64,000 bases of DNA from Clavulina sp. PMI_390 (Eukaryota; Basidiomycota; Agaricomycetes; Cantharellales; Hydnaceae): assembly GCA_015039315.1 (NCBI GenBank), contig WIDE01000021.1, positions 220,075 through 284,074 on the forward strand, in the 5' to 3' direction. Shown one piece after another: positions 33,751 through 45,011 of the stretch. Every line of letters starts with the position of its first letter. Position 1 is the stretch's first letter. The position numbers and the translations under genes were made by a program. The notes beneath the pieces are model-generated. The model was not told the origin of the DNA, ran no database searches, and worked only from the letters and a program-made list of their open reading frames with translations.

Positions 33751-36700
33751 CTCCCAGCATCAAAGATGATTCATTCATCAATCTGCATTGAGGTTCAACA
33801 CTACTAGTGAAACGCGCCTCTCCAAAAGCACACTCTCAACGCGCTCTTTCCGCGGAGCTGGCACTCTGCCATATACAAAAAGAATGACAAAGCTTAATGC
33901 CACCAAAATTTAGCAATGGGTGGCGGTAGTGGCAGCTGATCCCGAACAACTTCTCTCTTTCCTCCGCTTCCTTTATTCTCCGCATCCCTGTCATGGCCCT
34001 TCATGAATACCTTCTTTGCATCGCTCGCCTCAATCATCACATCGTGGACACACTGCCTCTCATCATCATTTCATCATCATACCACCTGCACCAGCATTTC
34101 ACTTGACACCCCTCCACCCACCCAATTGTTGCCGTCATCATTAATTTCCATTCTCGCTCTAATAAACATCATTCTTGTACCACCATCATGTCCCCAGGCC
34201 CTTCCTCATGTAACCTCGATTCCCTTTGTGTCGGCCCTCACTGGTCACACGACTGGATACCTCGAAAAAAGCTGGTCTCATGCTCGGTCGCTCGAACCCA
34301 ACGATTTTTCCCATGAGGATAAGTGCGGGATGAAAGCGGCCGACCCTGATCGGTTACCGATGTAATGGCTGGGGTAAGGATGGATATAGCCTGTTAGCTT
34401 TCGGAATGCAGACGTCGACCCCGTGACAATTTGACCCCTTCGTGCTTAAGGTATCCTTCCTCAGATGGAACCAAGGACGGAGCTACACGGCTATTACGAA
34501 TCTTCTACCTGCCAATCACCGATTCAAAATGCGTGCAGCTGCGCGCCCAATATATGGATCTTCTTGTGCATCTGAATCATCGTTCGGGGGTCTGGCTCAA
34601 TTACTCGGCCCTCCTCCACTTCTGCCCACAATGATCGTCTGCAATATCATATTGTCTCATTCGAAATGCTTAGCACGCCTAATCGCGAAATTCATCATCT
34701 GAGTCAGGACGCCGAGTTCACTGGCTTTTTTGTGCGTCTGACTGGTTGGATATGGAATCAAATCAACTCACCCTTCGCTCTTTGGGTCGCGTTCACGTGC
34801 AAGAGTGTGTTCCGCTTAAGACGTTAGCTCGACTTCCCGGTACCCCACAAATTAGGGAGCAGCTACTCCACTTTGTATGTACGAGTACAGATCCAACGGG
34901 TTCTCGCGAATCCATTAAATCGATTGAGGGAACTCCTCGTTCAGGGTTTACGACACCAATGAGAATATGAAGCGCATGAAGGGTAAAGTCAACGTGTGCC
35001 CGACAAGGAAAGGATAAGCTGTATACACTCCCCCCGCTCCTTATCGTCGATGATAGTGGAAGCAATTCCACAGCGATCGATACCGAGCCAGAGCCGCAGA
35101 TGGACGCACACACATACTCGATAGTGATCGATCGTGCGAGGATCCACGCGTTCGGGGGATATTTTAGTCTTATCGGGGCCACGAGTGAGCGACTCGCGGC
35201 GCGTGCCTTATCATTGTGGAGACGTGGGGGATGCGTGGAAGAAATGCGGGGAAGTATAGAGATAGCGTTCTGCCCAGGGTATCGGTAGCAAGCTATCACC
35301 ATGTATCCCAAGACGGCCTTCACGAGTGCAAAGGTCGCCTATCTCCGTCGCTTATACATCATTGTATGCACAAGGCCATGGGGGCCGAGGGGGATAATTT
35401 TGGAGCCGACCTTTATTGACCCATGACCATTTACCGCGGCTGGCGATCGCATTCTGGATGAAGAGGTCAATGGCAGGTTTTTACCAGAGGTGCCTGACGA
35501 ATTTGGGCCCGTGGACGATAGATTGTATCCAATATTGATAAGACCATTCATGATGTGCCGGAGACGAGAAAGCAACGAAATTCGCGACACTAATTGGGTC
35601 AATAGTGTGTGAGTTGCCTGGTGGATCATACAGTTAAGGGGAATAGATTAATAGATCTCGCCGACTTACTTTGGTGGCGCCAAAAGTCTGTATCCCCGAT
35701 AACGGCTACCTCTGTGCCGGATATGAGGCAGGAGGGCGAGTTAAAACTCTGTTGGTGGGAGAGGGAAGCGTTCTACGGAGAGCCTCAGTACTTTGTCTAC
35801 ATCTTGCAGGATCCGATCGGCCGAGAGCTCAAAATGGACGCGTGCCTCGGCGAACAACCCAAGAGGGCTGCAGTGCCCGCCGGGATAGCAGGAGATAAGC
35901 GGGCTGGGAATAATTGGAGGTGCTCGCGAGTTAGGTTTGTACACATTCCAAAAGCTAGATTTCCAAAACGCCGATATATCAATATGACTCACCGAGCCAC
36001 TTTTTCCTTTTATGAGAGGACAGATAGATATGCCATAATAAGTGGACACACACACCTCAATTACACATGACCACCGACGAACAAGAATACAAAAATGTAC
36101 ATGAGAAAGTCCTCACGGGAAGAGGATCACTGATACAGTGGATAGACGAGGTGAAAATCCAAGGAACCCACTTGAGCTACCAGGCCGGAGGGGCTAGAAC
36201 TTCCCGGTGTATACTGTGGCTTAACAGACAAGAAAAGTCCGTGCTTGGATCTAGGCCAGCGAAGCAGAACACCCATGCAGAGAACAAAAAAGCACCCACC
36301 AGCACACGTATAACCAAACTGAGAGTGCGTGCATGACCCTATTCGGCACATGAGGCATCCACGTGCACACTTGCATATATTGTGAGGTAAAATGAGCGGC
36401 TCAGAATCGCCGACAATGAAAACAGAACGGAGCTTAAGAGAACTTTCGACGACGTTTGGCTGGTTGCGCTGACATATTAGACGCCGAAGTTTGGCTGCGG
36501 GCCCGCGCCTCGTGCTCGAGGGTTATGACTTGACAGTGCCAAGTGTGCGCCGAAGGAGGACGCGCGGGCAGGAGACCGTCGGTTAATGCGAAGGAATTTA
36601 TGGGCTCCACCAGATTGAGAACGAAGGCACGGACGAACGGATTGGAGCGGAGCGGAAAGTAAGGGTCATATTGATGGAATGACGTTAGGGTATCATAACA

Positions 36701-36954
36701 AAGGCAGAGAGACACCCAGAAGTCGTGTCAGTAAGTAAGGGTAATCGTGCAGAAGAATGGTAACATGAGCGAGCACGTCTATTTCCAACGTGAGACGAAA
36801 TTAGCCCATTTCCAATGGTAACCACGAGGCAAAACTGGACTTACCAGAACGAAGAAAGGCAACGCACCACCACCAACTCATCGTTTGCCAAAGGTCCATG
36901 AAATCAGCACAAAAAATAAGGAGTACAACGACAACAACCGTGCCATGATGATGA
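33751..36954. other. Gene-poor 3.2-kb stretch
   Basis: No confident gene. The longest open frames are at 34793-35323 (-), 35609-36070 (+), 35741-36055 (-) and 36434-36715 (-). None carries a recognised domain, and no splice chain joins them convincingly. The minus frame ending at 36434 finishes with a basic PAKRRRKFS that would suit a nuclear protein. A possible upstream exon with a clean gtaagt donor lies near 36846-36900, but I could not join the two in frame. CAT/ATC-rich microsatellite-like sequence lies at about 34045-34085. Confidence 0.4.
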
Positions 36955-38226
36955 TCATTCCATTGATGCGCTGGGCGGGTCCGGAATCAAATAATGTGTC
37001 ACGCCCTCCTTCTCGCCCGCAAATTTGAACGCGCCGCCGAGTGTACCCGCACTACTCTTGTGGCTCAGCTCTGGTGCAGGCACATCGAGCGAGCTCCGAG
37101 ATGACCCCTCGTTCCCATGTCCATTTGCGCTATTCGCGGCGGCCTGAGCGCGCAGGGACGACGAGTTGGAGTACGTGCGCGAACGAACAGGTCCTCCGGA
37201 CACGGGTGGCTTGCTGCTGTGACGCGGGCTGGTCGGTGACACGGGGGAGGGTGCATCCATGCTTTCGTCGTACTTTGGTGCAGGCTTCCTTGTAGGGCGA
37301 GTTGTCGATTGGGCACGCGTGAGTTCCGAGGACCCAGCACTCGTGTTCGCGGTAGTAGCAACACCACCACCGTTCAAGGACGGGTCAGACGCGAACGGAT
37401 CAGTCGGCTGTCGCGACGGACTAGTTCCATTTCCATTCACGTTAGAGTGCGAGTTGAAAACGCTCAGGTCATAAGCACCGCGGCCATTCGGGGCTGCAGG
37501 GCCAAGCGAAGATCTTGAGCTGCGGTTTCGGCCCATTGCAGCACTGGACGAAGACCCAGCTGCGCGGCCAGCAGCAAAGGCCGCTGCACCACTCAGCTCG
37601 TGTGCGTCATCGCTGGTAGCCGTGACAGACCGCTGGCGGCCGTGTCCATCAAGCGTCGCGGTCTTGCCGTCCACAGAGCCTAACCGCTGACCCTTGCCGT
37701 GTCTCGTAAAGACGGATCCCGCGCCGGCAGCGGCAGAGGCACCATCAGTTTCCTTGCCCAGCCATGTGGTCCGCAAGCGCGGTGATGGAGGCACAGCAGG
37801 ACCATCCCTGCCTGTTCGGCCACGGTAGTAGCTTCCTTTGCGCCTGTAGTACAGGAAGGCAAGGCCAATGCAAATGCCCAGAACCACAAGGCCGCCAATG
37901 ACACCACCTGCGATCGCTCCACCGTGAGAGTGGCTACCACCGCTAGACGGGCCTGAGGACGAAGTGGCCGATGCCGATACTGTGGTGGTTCCGCTACTAC
38001 TAGTAGGGTTCAGAGGTGGTGGGATTTGAGTATCGGTATTGGAGGTGGTTGTAGAAGACTGGGCTGTGATGCTGAGGGTGCCACCATCTGTTGTAGAGGT
38101 ATTGGGGTCGATAGGGCCGCTGGAGTCGGTGCTGTTCTGCGCAGTGACGCCATGGAGTGCGGTGCCCGCAAACAGTAAGGCACCAAACGAGCGCGCAGTC
38201 CAGGAAGATGACGATAGCGGATACAT
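36955..38226 (-). CDS. Single-pass Ser/Thr-rich cell-surface membrane protein
   Basis: One exon, 423 residues. Signal peptide MYPLSSSSWTARSFGALLFA to about residue 29 (GVTAQ). A Ser/Thr/Asn-rich ectodomain of about 75 residues is suited to O-mannosylation. A Gly/Ser/His hinge leads to the transmembrane helix GGAIAGGVIGGLVVLGICIG, closed by LAFLYYRRKGSYYRGR as a stop-transfer signal. The cytoplasmic tail of about 270 residues is Ser/Pro/Arg-rich and disordered, with likely phosphorylation sites. The layout resembles fungal Mid2/Wsc-like wall sensors and the SKG6/AXL2 class of membrane anchors, but no cysteine-rich WSC domain is present. Role as a sensor or adaptor is inference. Confidence 0.85.
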   Translation of the reverse strand: MYPLSSSSWTARSFGALLFAGTALHGVTAQNSTDSSGPIDPNTSTTDGGTLSITAQSSTTTSNTDTQIPPPLNPTSSSGTTTVSASATSSSGPSSGGSHSHGGAIAGGVIGGLVVLGICIGLAFLYYRRKGSYYRGRTGRDGPAVPPSPRLRTTWLGKETDGASAAAGAGSVFTRHGKGQRLGSVDGKTATLDGHGRQRSVTATSDDAHELSGAAAFAAGRAAGSSSSAAMGRNRSSRSSLGPAAPNGRGAYDLSVFNSHSNVNGNGTSPSRQPTDPFASDPSLNGGGVATTANTSAGSSELTRAQSTTRPTRKPAPKYDESMDAPSPVSPTSPRHSSKPPVSGGPVRSRTYSNSSSLRAQAAANSANGHGNEGSSRSSLDVPAPELSHKSSAGTLGGAFKFAGEKEGVTHYLIPDPPSASME

Positions 38227-39017
38227 TGGTGAATATCACAAGGGGATAGCAAAAGGAATATCTAGAGGGAGAATAGCAAATGCCAGGCCATTAGTCGTCG
38301 ACGATTCTGGGCAAGGACCACAGCACCACCACGCGATCATCTTGACAGGATCAATTGCAACGGCGATAATGAGAACTCACGATATTACAACAGACTGATG
38401 ACAAAAGGCAAGGACGTTCCACAGAGCAGGCACTAGAACGCTACACGCTGACAAGGAAGTGATGTCGCGGGAGATAGACGCTCAACGCGGATGGGATGGC
38501 GGACTAGTGCGGAGTTTGTTAGACGTAAAGGGCTTATGGAGCATAACCTCCACACGCAATTCAACCACTACTTACAATAGAGTCTGCTGAAGACGTCAAC
38601 AAACTTGGACGATAGAAATAGTCAGGCGAGACCTTGGCGCTGCCTATCCCAACGTCAGGACCAGGACTAGGATGGAGGAGGAGGAAAAAGGGCGAGCCGG
38701 TCGGGGATCCAAGCCGGATGATCAACACCCCAAAACATCCGAACTGAATGAGCAGAGAGCGTCTCGGCTGCGTTCGAGGGTGCCACCACCAGGCCCATGC
38801 GCCCCCCTCAATGGAGCAAAGCACACGATCACCAAGGAACCAAATTACAAGCGGAATGAGGTTGTTCTATTATTATTATCATTACTATGAGTGCTCCGAG
38901 AGCGTAGGACGATCTTCCATCCTAATTGATGGCAAGTGAGCGACGAGGGTCAAGATCATCATGACAAGTTCATAAACACGCGAAGCACACAACTACTACT
39001 ACAGGAGAGTACGACGA
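38227..39017. other. Intergenic, no gene seen
   Basis: Upstream region of the membrane-protein gene and 3' flank of RPT6. A tattattattatc microsatellite-like run lies near 38868-38883. No gene recognised. Confidence 0.5.
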
Positions 39018-40820
39018 CTATGAGAACAGTTTGTTCACCGACGTGTTGCCCTCTTGCTGCTTCTTCAGCACCTGTTGTATAAAGAAATAACAGAACACGC
39101 ATCAGCCTCACGATGCGGCGGTGGTTGAGAGAGCACGCGGGGCCTCGCCCCCGAACGCCCATAATTAACAACAAAAAATGCACAAGACACGAACCTTTGC
39201 GACGGCAAATTCAAAGTCCTCCTGGGTGACGTGCTGCCGACGCTCACGAAGCGCATACATGCCTACAAGGATCGAGATCGAGGATGTGAGCGCTTTACGG
39301 TCCTTCTTTTGTTCTTTGTGCATAAGCTTAGGGGAAAGTGACGTACCGGCCTCAGTGCAAATGCCGCGGACTTCAGCTCCCGAGCATTGCCCCATCTTCT
39401 CTGCTAGTGCCCTCAGGTTAATTCCACGTTGCAGGGACATCTGTGAAGAGTATTTAGTCTGGCGAGGGGAGAGAGGAACGGAAAGTATGGGGTACTAACC
39501 TTGCGAGAGTGGATGCGAAGAATGGTGGTACGAGCCTCTGGGCCAGGAGGCGGGAACTCGATCTTACGATCAATACGCCCAGGTCGAAGCAGTGCAGAGT
39601 CAAGGATATCTAATGATGATACCAAGGTAAGAATTTAGGGAAGCGTGGGGCTCAATTATACAACACACCTATCCGGTTAGTCGCCATGATGACCTGTTTG
39701 CAGTAGGGGTATATATATCAGAAAATAAGTCAGCGAAAGAGGGCATGGCAAAGCGCACCTTGATGTTCTTGGTGGGCTCGAACCCATCGAGCTGATTCAA
39801 CAACTCTAACATGGTTCTCTGCACTTCCGAATCACCACTTCCACTCCCTCCCTCTCCTCTTGAGCTTCCAATAGAATCAATTTCATCCATGAAGATGATA
39901 CTTGGCGCATGCTCTCGGGCCATTACGAACAGCTCTCGCACCATCCTCGAGCCCTCACCAATATACTTCTGCACCAACTCGGAACCTGACACTCGAATGA
40001 ACTTGCAGTCCGTATGATGCGCCACTGCACGCGCAAGCAGTGTCTTGCCCGTTCCTGGGGGGCCGTACAGCAGGACACCCTTGGGCTGTGCGATACCGAG
40101 CGACTCGAACAGCTCGGGGTGCTTTACGGGGAGCTCGATGACTTCTTTGATTTCTTTGATTTGCTGGTCGAGACCGCCGATCATCTCGTATGTGCTGTCG
40201 GGAACCTTTTCGACCATCATGAGTGAGACGAGGGGATCGACTTTGTTAGGTAGGATTTTGTGGATCATGTAGGAGTCTGAGCGGAGGGCGACACGGAGGG
40301 AGGGCTTGAGGTCTGCTAGGTCGAGCTCTTCGTCAAAGTCAACGACTATGTAGGTCCGAAGGTAAGTTAGAATAGGTGGGTAGGTTAGACAATTGAAAGG
40401 ACAATGGCGAGAAGGGAGGGGCTGGACGCACTGTATTTGCCTTCAGGCTGGACTTTTACAAGTACCTTTTTCTTTCCCATAACCTTGACGATTTCGCCAA
40501 CATATGATCCTGGCTCCTGCAATAGCTGCAGCTCCTCTCGGAGCAATCGAACTATGAATCGAGCGAATTGAGTTAGCAAGAGGACATCGAAAGCTTTCGA
40601 ACGAGCTCACCTCGAGCGTTCAGTGCATTCCGCTGAGCTTCTAACCGCCTAAGATTCTGAGTCTTATGATTGATAGTCAACTCAGCAGCCTCAATCTTGG
40701 CCTATTCACATTGAGCTAGGTGAGCCAAACTATTAGGATATTAGTCCAAGTAAGATGATGAACCTGATAATAGGCCTTGATTCCACCCGCATTAGGCTTC
40801 TTTGTAATTGCAGCAGGCAT
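39018..40820 (-). CDS. RPT6: 26S proteasome regulatory ATPase Rpt6
   Basis: AAA+ subunit of the 19S base, which unfolds and translocates ubiquitinated proteins into the 20S core. Starts [19 protein letters not shown], then a coiled coil ([20 protein letters not shown]) and an OB-fold ([20 protein letters not shown]). The AAA+ domain has Walker [21 protein letters not shown], pore-loop [17 protein letters not shown], Walker [15 protein letters not shown], then [32 protein letters not shown] and [20 protein letters not shown]. The last residues [17 protein letters not shown] fit Rpt6 rather than Rpt1-5. Many short introns; ATG 40820, stop TAG 39018-39020. Head-to-head with the WSS1-type gene. 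Confidence 0.95.
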
Positions 40821-41077
40821 GGTTGGGGAGAATAGTGGACCGTGACACTTCGAGGTCGACGCGCGTTTGTTTACACGAGTTGTCCCCTCGCGCCGGTGTC
40901 CACACACTGCAACAGTATACCATAGTTGTATTAGACGGTACAGCCACTGAGTCATCTCCGCGGCTCGCGAATGGATATACGGCGATTCCTATAAAGGCGC
41001 TTCGGACGCGTCAGCGATCAGACGCTCATCTCTCCTACTTCCAACAACCACTACTACCAAGATAACTACACTTGCCA
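40821..41077. promoter_or_regulatory. Shared divergent promoter, RPT6 / WSS1
   Basis: 257 bases between the two divergent ATGs. I looked for the yeast Rpn4 proteasome element (GGTGGCAAA) and did not find it on either strand. No TATA box is obvious. Confidence 0.6.
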
Positions 41078-42823
41078 ATGTCAAACTCGAATCTGGGGAG
41101 AAAGGAGCGCAATGACAGGGCTGCAACATCGTACAGCACCGACTCGTATGTTAACTCGTTCCAGAACCTCCCTGGCCGCCCACATGCGGACAAGGCGATC
41201 CCACTGCTACAGAAGATTGCGAGTCTGGTGAAACCGATCATGCGGAGCCATGGATGGCGATTGCCCCTCTTGTCTGGTGAGAGCGTGCTGCACTGCACTT
41301 ATCCTATGTCTTTACAGTACCTAACGTGGCGACACCACCCCAGAGTTCTTCCCGGATAACCCAGCTCTTGTCGGTGAGTGTTAATGCCTCAAAACTCGGT
41401 GCTTCCGAGGGATTCGCAGCTGACTGAATCTTGTGTTCGTTCGTCATGCAGGCCTGAGTAAGCATGCACGCATCTCATACAGAACTTTCGGGCACGTTCC
41501 TTATTGATTTCTTGGAATTGCCAGATGTCAATGGCGGCCAGCAGATTCTCCTGAGGCTGCGGCCCCATTGGGCTCCGAATACGTTCTATAGCGAGGAGGA
41601 GATAGTAGGCGTGATGCTTCATGAGGTACGAATCGCACGCCGCCGTCACCGCAACCCTCGGACGCTAATCACAGCAATCTATCCATGCAAAATAGCTCAC
41701 CCACAACGTCCATGGACCCCATGATGATCGTTTCTACAAGTATCTTGCTGGTCTTGAGCGAGAGTACGAGGACTTGCAGCGCTCAGGGTACGCTGGCGAA
41801 GGGTTCTTCGCCCCAGGAGAGCGTCTTGGACTCGGAACTTCGCACAACCTGTCTATGACAGAAGCAAAGAAGCGTGCACTCGAGGCTGCAGAACGCAGAG
41901 CCAAGAGAGCCGGTGGTGGTGCGAACAGACTTGGTGGAGCAGGCTGGACCACCAAGACACTCATGAAGACTCCAGGCCAGCTTGCCGCAGAGGTTCGTTC
42001 CCAGCAATTTTCTTTTTGTTTCGTTACATGCGAATAGCTGACGCGGTTTCAAATTACTGTGCAGGCGGCTGAACGGCGTATGCGTGATAACAAGGCCTGT
42101 GCGCACGATGCAGAGGCAGAAGCCGAGGCCGCGAAAGCTGCGCAGGAGGGTGCTAGACACGATGCTGCTGATCTGCCGCATGTCAGCCACGACGATGTTA
42201 TTGTCATCGAATCTGATTCGTCCGACTCGGACATCGAGCTGGTGTCAGGTCCCAGCGCCAAGCCATCCGGCTCTGGCTCTGGCCCTGCTCCCCCTGCAGC
42301 AAAGAATCAGGGTCCATCTACCTCAAAGGCCGCCAAGAGTGCATCGGCATCATCTGCAGCGCCTGCTCCATCCACTTCTCGACCCCGACCGACCTCTTCT
42401 CAGGCCCCTCCTCCCCCTGTCCCACACCACACGCAACCAGCAGCTCAGCCCCCCACCTCTACCTCGCAACATCCCGCCGCACCACCTCCAGCAGCGGAAG
42501 AAGAGGAGCTCGAGTTTGTTGAATGGCCCTGTGACGCCTGCACCTACGTGAACCACCCACAACGCACACTCTGCGAGATCTGCGCCACTCCAAAGCCCGG
42601 GACTGAGCGCCGTCGCGAACCCTCACCACCTCCTGCCCCCGTCCCCGCGCCACAAACTTCTTTCCAGCCTCCATTTGCGTTCCCGCAGAGGAACAATGAG
42701 CGTATGATCATTTCGCGAAGTGAGGATCCTGATGCGTGGGATTGTGCTACTTGTGGGGAGCGAGGTATGCCAGGGAATTTCTGGTCCTGCAGATTTTGCG
42801 GAGCGGTCAAGGGGTCTTCCTGA
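41078..42823 (+). CDS. WSS1: WSS1/SPRTN-like WLM metalloprotease with SUMO-binding motif
   Basis: DNA-protein crosslink repair protease. Starts MSNSNLGRKERNDR at 41078; the codon two triplets upstream is TTG, not ATG. The WLM domain runs through ADKAIPLLQKIASLVKPIMR, EFFPDNPALVGLN, LLRLRPHWAPNTFYSEEEIV and the zinc-protease motif HELTHNVHGPHD, with the HE and LTH halves joined across an intron near 41635-41698. SHNLSMTEAKKRALEAAERR follows. VIVIESDSSDSD near 42200 is a textbook SUMO-interacting motif with an acidic flank. Two zinc fingers close the protein: a RanBP2-type WPCDACTYVNHPQRTLCEIC and a second, WDCATCGERGMPGNFWSCRF. Wss1 proteins act with SUMO and Cdc48 on trapped topoisomerases; no Cdc48-binding motif was clearly identified here. 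Confidence 0.9.
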
Positions 42824-43024
42824 GTTCTTTAACACCTGCGTCTCCGTGTATCTGTCATGATGCACACTTAGGTTCTGTAGCTTTCACTTCTGGGGGGAAC
42901 TGTACTTTGCTTGTGTATTTCAATCCGTACAGTCTTATAATGATATCCTTTAATACTATCCAGACCAGCTGGCCATTGATACCGCTCATACTCTTTTAAG
43001 GAAAATGGATCGAATCAAGAATCC

Positions 43025-43913
43025 TCATATGACGCCACCGCCGTTCACGGGTATATTCTGCCCATTCACCCATGCTGCTTCCTCGCTGCACAAAAACTTG
43101 ACCACCCCCGCAACCTCCTCTGGCTTACCCAGCCTCCCTGACGGAGCCCACCCCTTGGCCATGCTAATCAGCTGCTCCGTTTTGCCCTCAAAGAAATTGT
43201 CCGTCGCCGTTGGTCCAGGTGACACCGTGTTGACTGTGATTCCACGCCTGCCGAGGTCTTTGGAGAGTACGCGGGCCATTTGCTCAATGGCACCTTTTGT
43301 GCAGGCATATAGCAGGTACAAAGGAGGGACTTGGGAATTGAAAGTAAGTGAGGAGGAGAAGAGGATGATACGTCCTCCCGAAGTTATGTGTGGTGCTGCT
43401 TCCTGTTAATTGGAAATCGATAGGTGTCAATCAGCGGATGAGGATGCGCCATCGGGGAGCGCAAGCACGAACTTGAATCATAAAGTAGACACCTTTGACA
43501 TTCACGTTGAATGTCTCATCGAATAGTGACTCGGTAGTACCCTCGAGATCTTGATTCCCATTCATCTTCGCTGCATTGCAAACCAAGATATCGATCTTGC
43601 CAAATCGCGTTACAGTTTGGTTGACGAGAGTCTTGACGTCTACAAGGATGCCAGCATTGGCCTGGATCGCCATAGCAGAAGAAGTATTGCCAGTGAGAGC
43701 GTGAATTTCTTGGACGGTAGCGTCTGCATGAGCCTGCGAGCGCGAGTAGTTGACGATGACGGTGGCACCATCCTTGGCGAGAGCACGGGAGATTGCTTTG
43801 CCGATCCCTGCCCATGAGAGTAGTTTTCTTAATATAACAGGGAACAAATGGGGTCATACGAACGCGCCTTGAGAGCCGCCAGTCACAATAGCTACTTTTC
43901 CGGCTAGAGACAT
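43025..43913 (-). CDS. Short-chain dehydrogenase/reductase, copy 3 (GC-AG intron)
   Basis: First of the minus-strand SDR array. Exons 43868-43913, 43473-43807 and 43025-43402 match the 46/335/378 lengths of the other copies. Cofactor motif TGGSQGIG, catalytic FNVNVKG, FSSSLTFNS and YACTKGAIEQM. The usual NAG motif of the active-site wall reads VCNAAKMNG. The first intron begins GC instead of GT (CTCAAG|gcgcg); a GT a few bases on would shift the frame, so GC-AG splicing is the best reading. C-terminus NGQNIPVNGGGVI. Probably functional if that intron is spliced; substrate unknown. Confidence 0.85.
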
Positions 43914-44121
43914 GATGTCAGCATGCGAGTTTAGCAACGTTTATTCCCAACTTCTTGGACACAGGATTTGACGTGTGTCATTGTTTATTTCACACATGTT
44001 GCTCTCCGCAACGGTTTAAAACGATATCATTTACCAATATACAGGTTCTAGCTAACCGGTTCTACTACTTGCGAGGAGGTTCGTGAGGAGAAAGGTACAA
44101 GTTGCGTAAGGTCAACATATC
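43914..44121. other. Short spacer between SDR 3 and SDR 4
   Basis: 208 bases hold both the 3' end of SDR 4 and the promoter of SDR 3, which is very compact beside the long upstream regions of copies 4-6. No TATA-like box as clear as in copies 5 and 6. Confidence 0.4.
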
Positions 44122-45011
44122 CTATACGGTCCCACCTCCATTTACCGGAATATTCTGGCCATTTACCCAGGCCGCTTCCTCAGTACATAAAAACTTAACG
44201 GCCCCCGCAATCTCCTCTGGCTTACCCAATCGAGCAGAAGGGGCCCATTTCTCAATCATGCCCACTGTTTGCTCCGTCTTACCCTCAAAGAAGCCGCCCG
44301 TCGCTGTTGGACCAGGAGATACGGTGTTAACTGTGATTCCGCGCCTGCCGAGGTCCTTGGCGAGTACGCGTGTCATTTGCTCAATAGCACCTTTTGTGGC
44401 GGCGTAGAGCAGGTAGGTCGGAGGGATTTGGGAGTTGAATGTCAGCGAGGAAGAAAAGAAGATGATTCGACCGCCTGCGGGTATGTACGGCTCTGCTTCC
44501 TGGGATTTTATGAGTTTAGAGGTTCAGAAGTAGTCAATATCAACTTGAAGTGTGGATTGGGGAAGCACCAACTTGAACCATAAAGTAGACTCCTTTGACG
44601 TTCACGTCAAACGCCTCGTCAAACAACGCTTCTGTGGTGTCCCTGAGGCTTGTATTCCCATACATCTTTGCTGCATTGCAGACCAGAATATCGATCTTGC
44701 CGAATTGCTTGACGGTCTGGTTCACGAGGGACTTGACATCCGCAAGAACTCCGACATTGGCTTGTATAGCAAGGGCGGACGAGGCATTACCAGTAATGGC
44801 CTGGATTTCTTGCACAGTAGCGTCAGCAGGAGGCCTGGAGAGCGAATAATTGACGATGATGGTAGCACCATCCCTAGCAAGAGCAATCGAAATAGCTTTG
44901 CCGATCCCTGTGCAGGATGATGAGTTTTCGGCATAACAATAATCAAATAGAAGCTCTAAGCACACCCTGCGACCCTCCAGTAACGATGGCTACTTTTCCG
45001 GTCAGAGACAT
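44122..45011 (-). CDS. Short-chain dehydrogenase/reductase, copy 4
   Basis: 252-residue SDR, exon 1 44966-45011, exon 3 44122-44499, canonical donors. MSLTGKVAIVTGGSQ joins GIGKAISIALARDG. NYSLSR replaces the NYSRS of most copies, so the Arg thought to contact the NADPH 2'-phosphate is shifted; the cofactor preference may differ. VCNAAKMYG has NAA in place of NAG, as in copy 3. Catalytic Asn, Ser, Tyr and Lys are kept (DVNVKG, FSSSLTFNS, YAATKGA). The end is NGQNIPVNGGGTV. A possible TATA-like ataaaaa lies on the sense strand near 45181-45188. Confidence 0.9.

Noticed and set aside
34793..35323. Long minus-strand open frame
   Set aside because: No recognised domain, no splice partner and no paralogue; probably a chance frame.
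35609..36070. Plus-strand open frame of about 150 codons
   Set aside because: No domain or paralogue; overlapping minus-strand frames are equally open, so there is no ground to choose.
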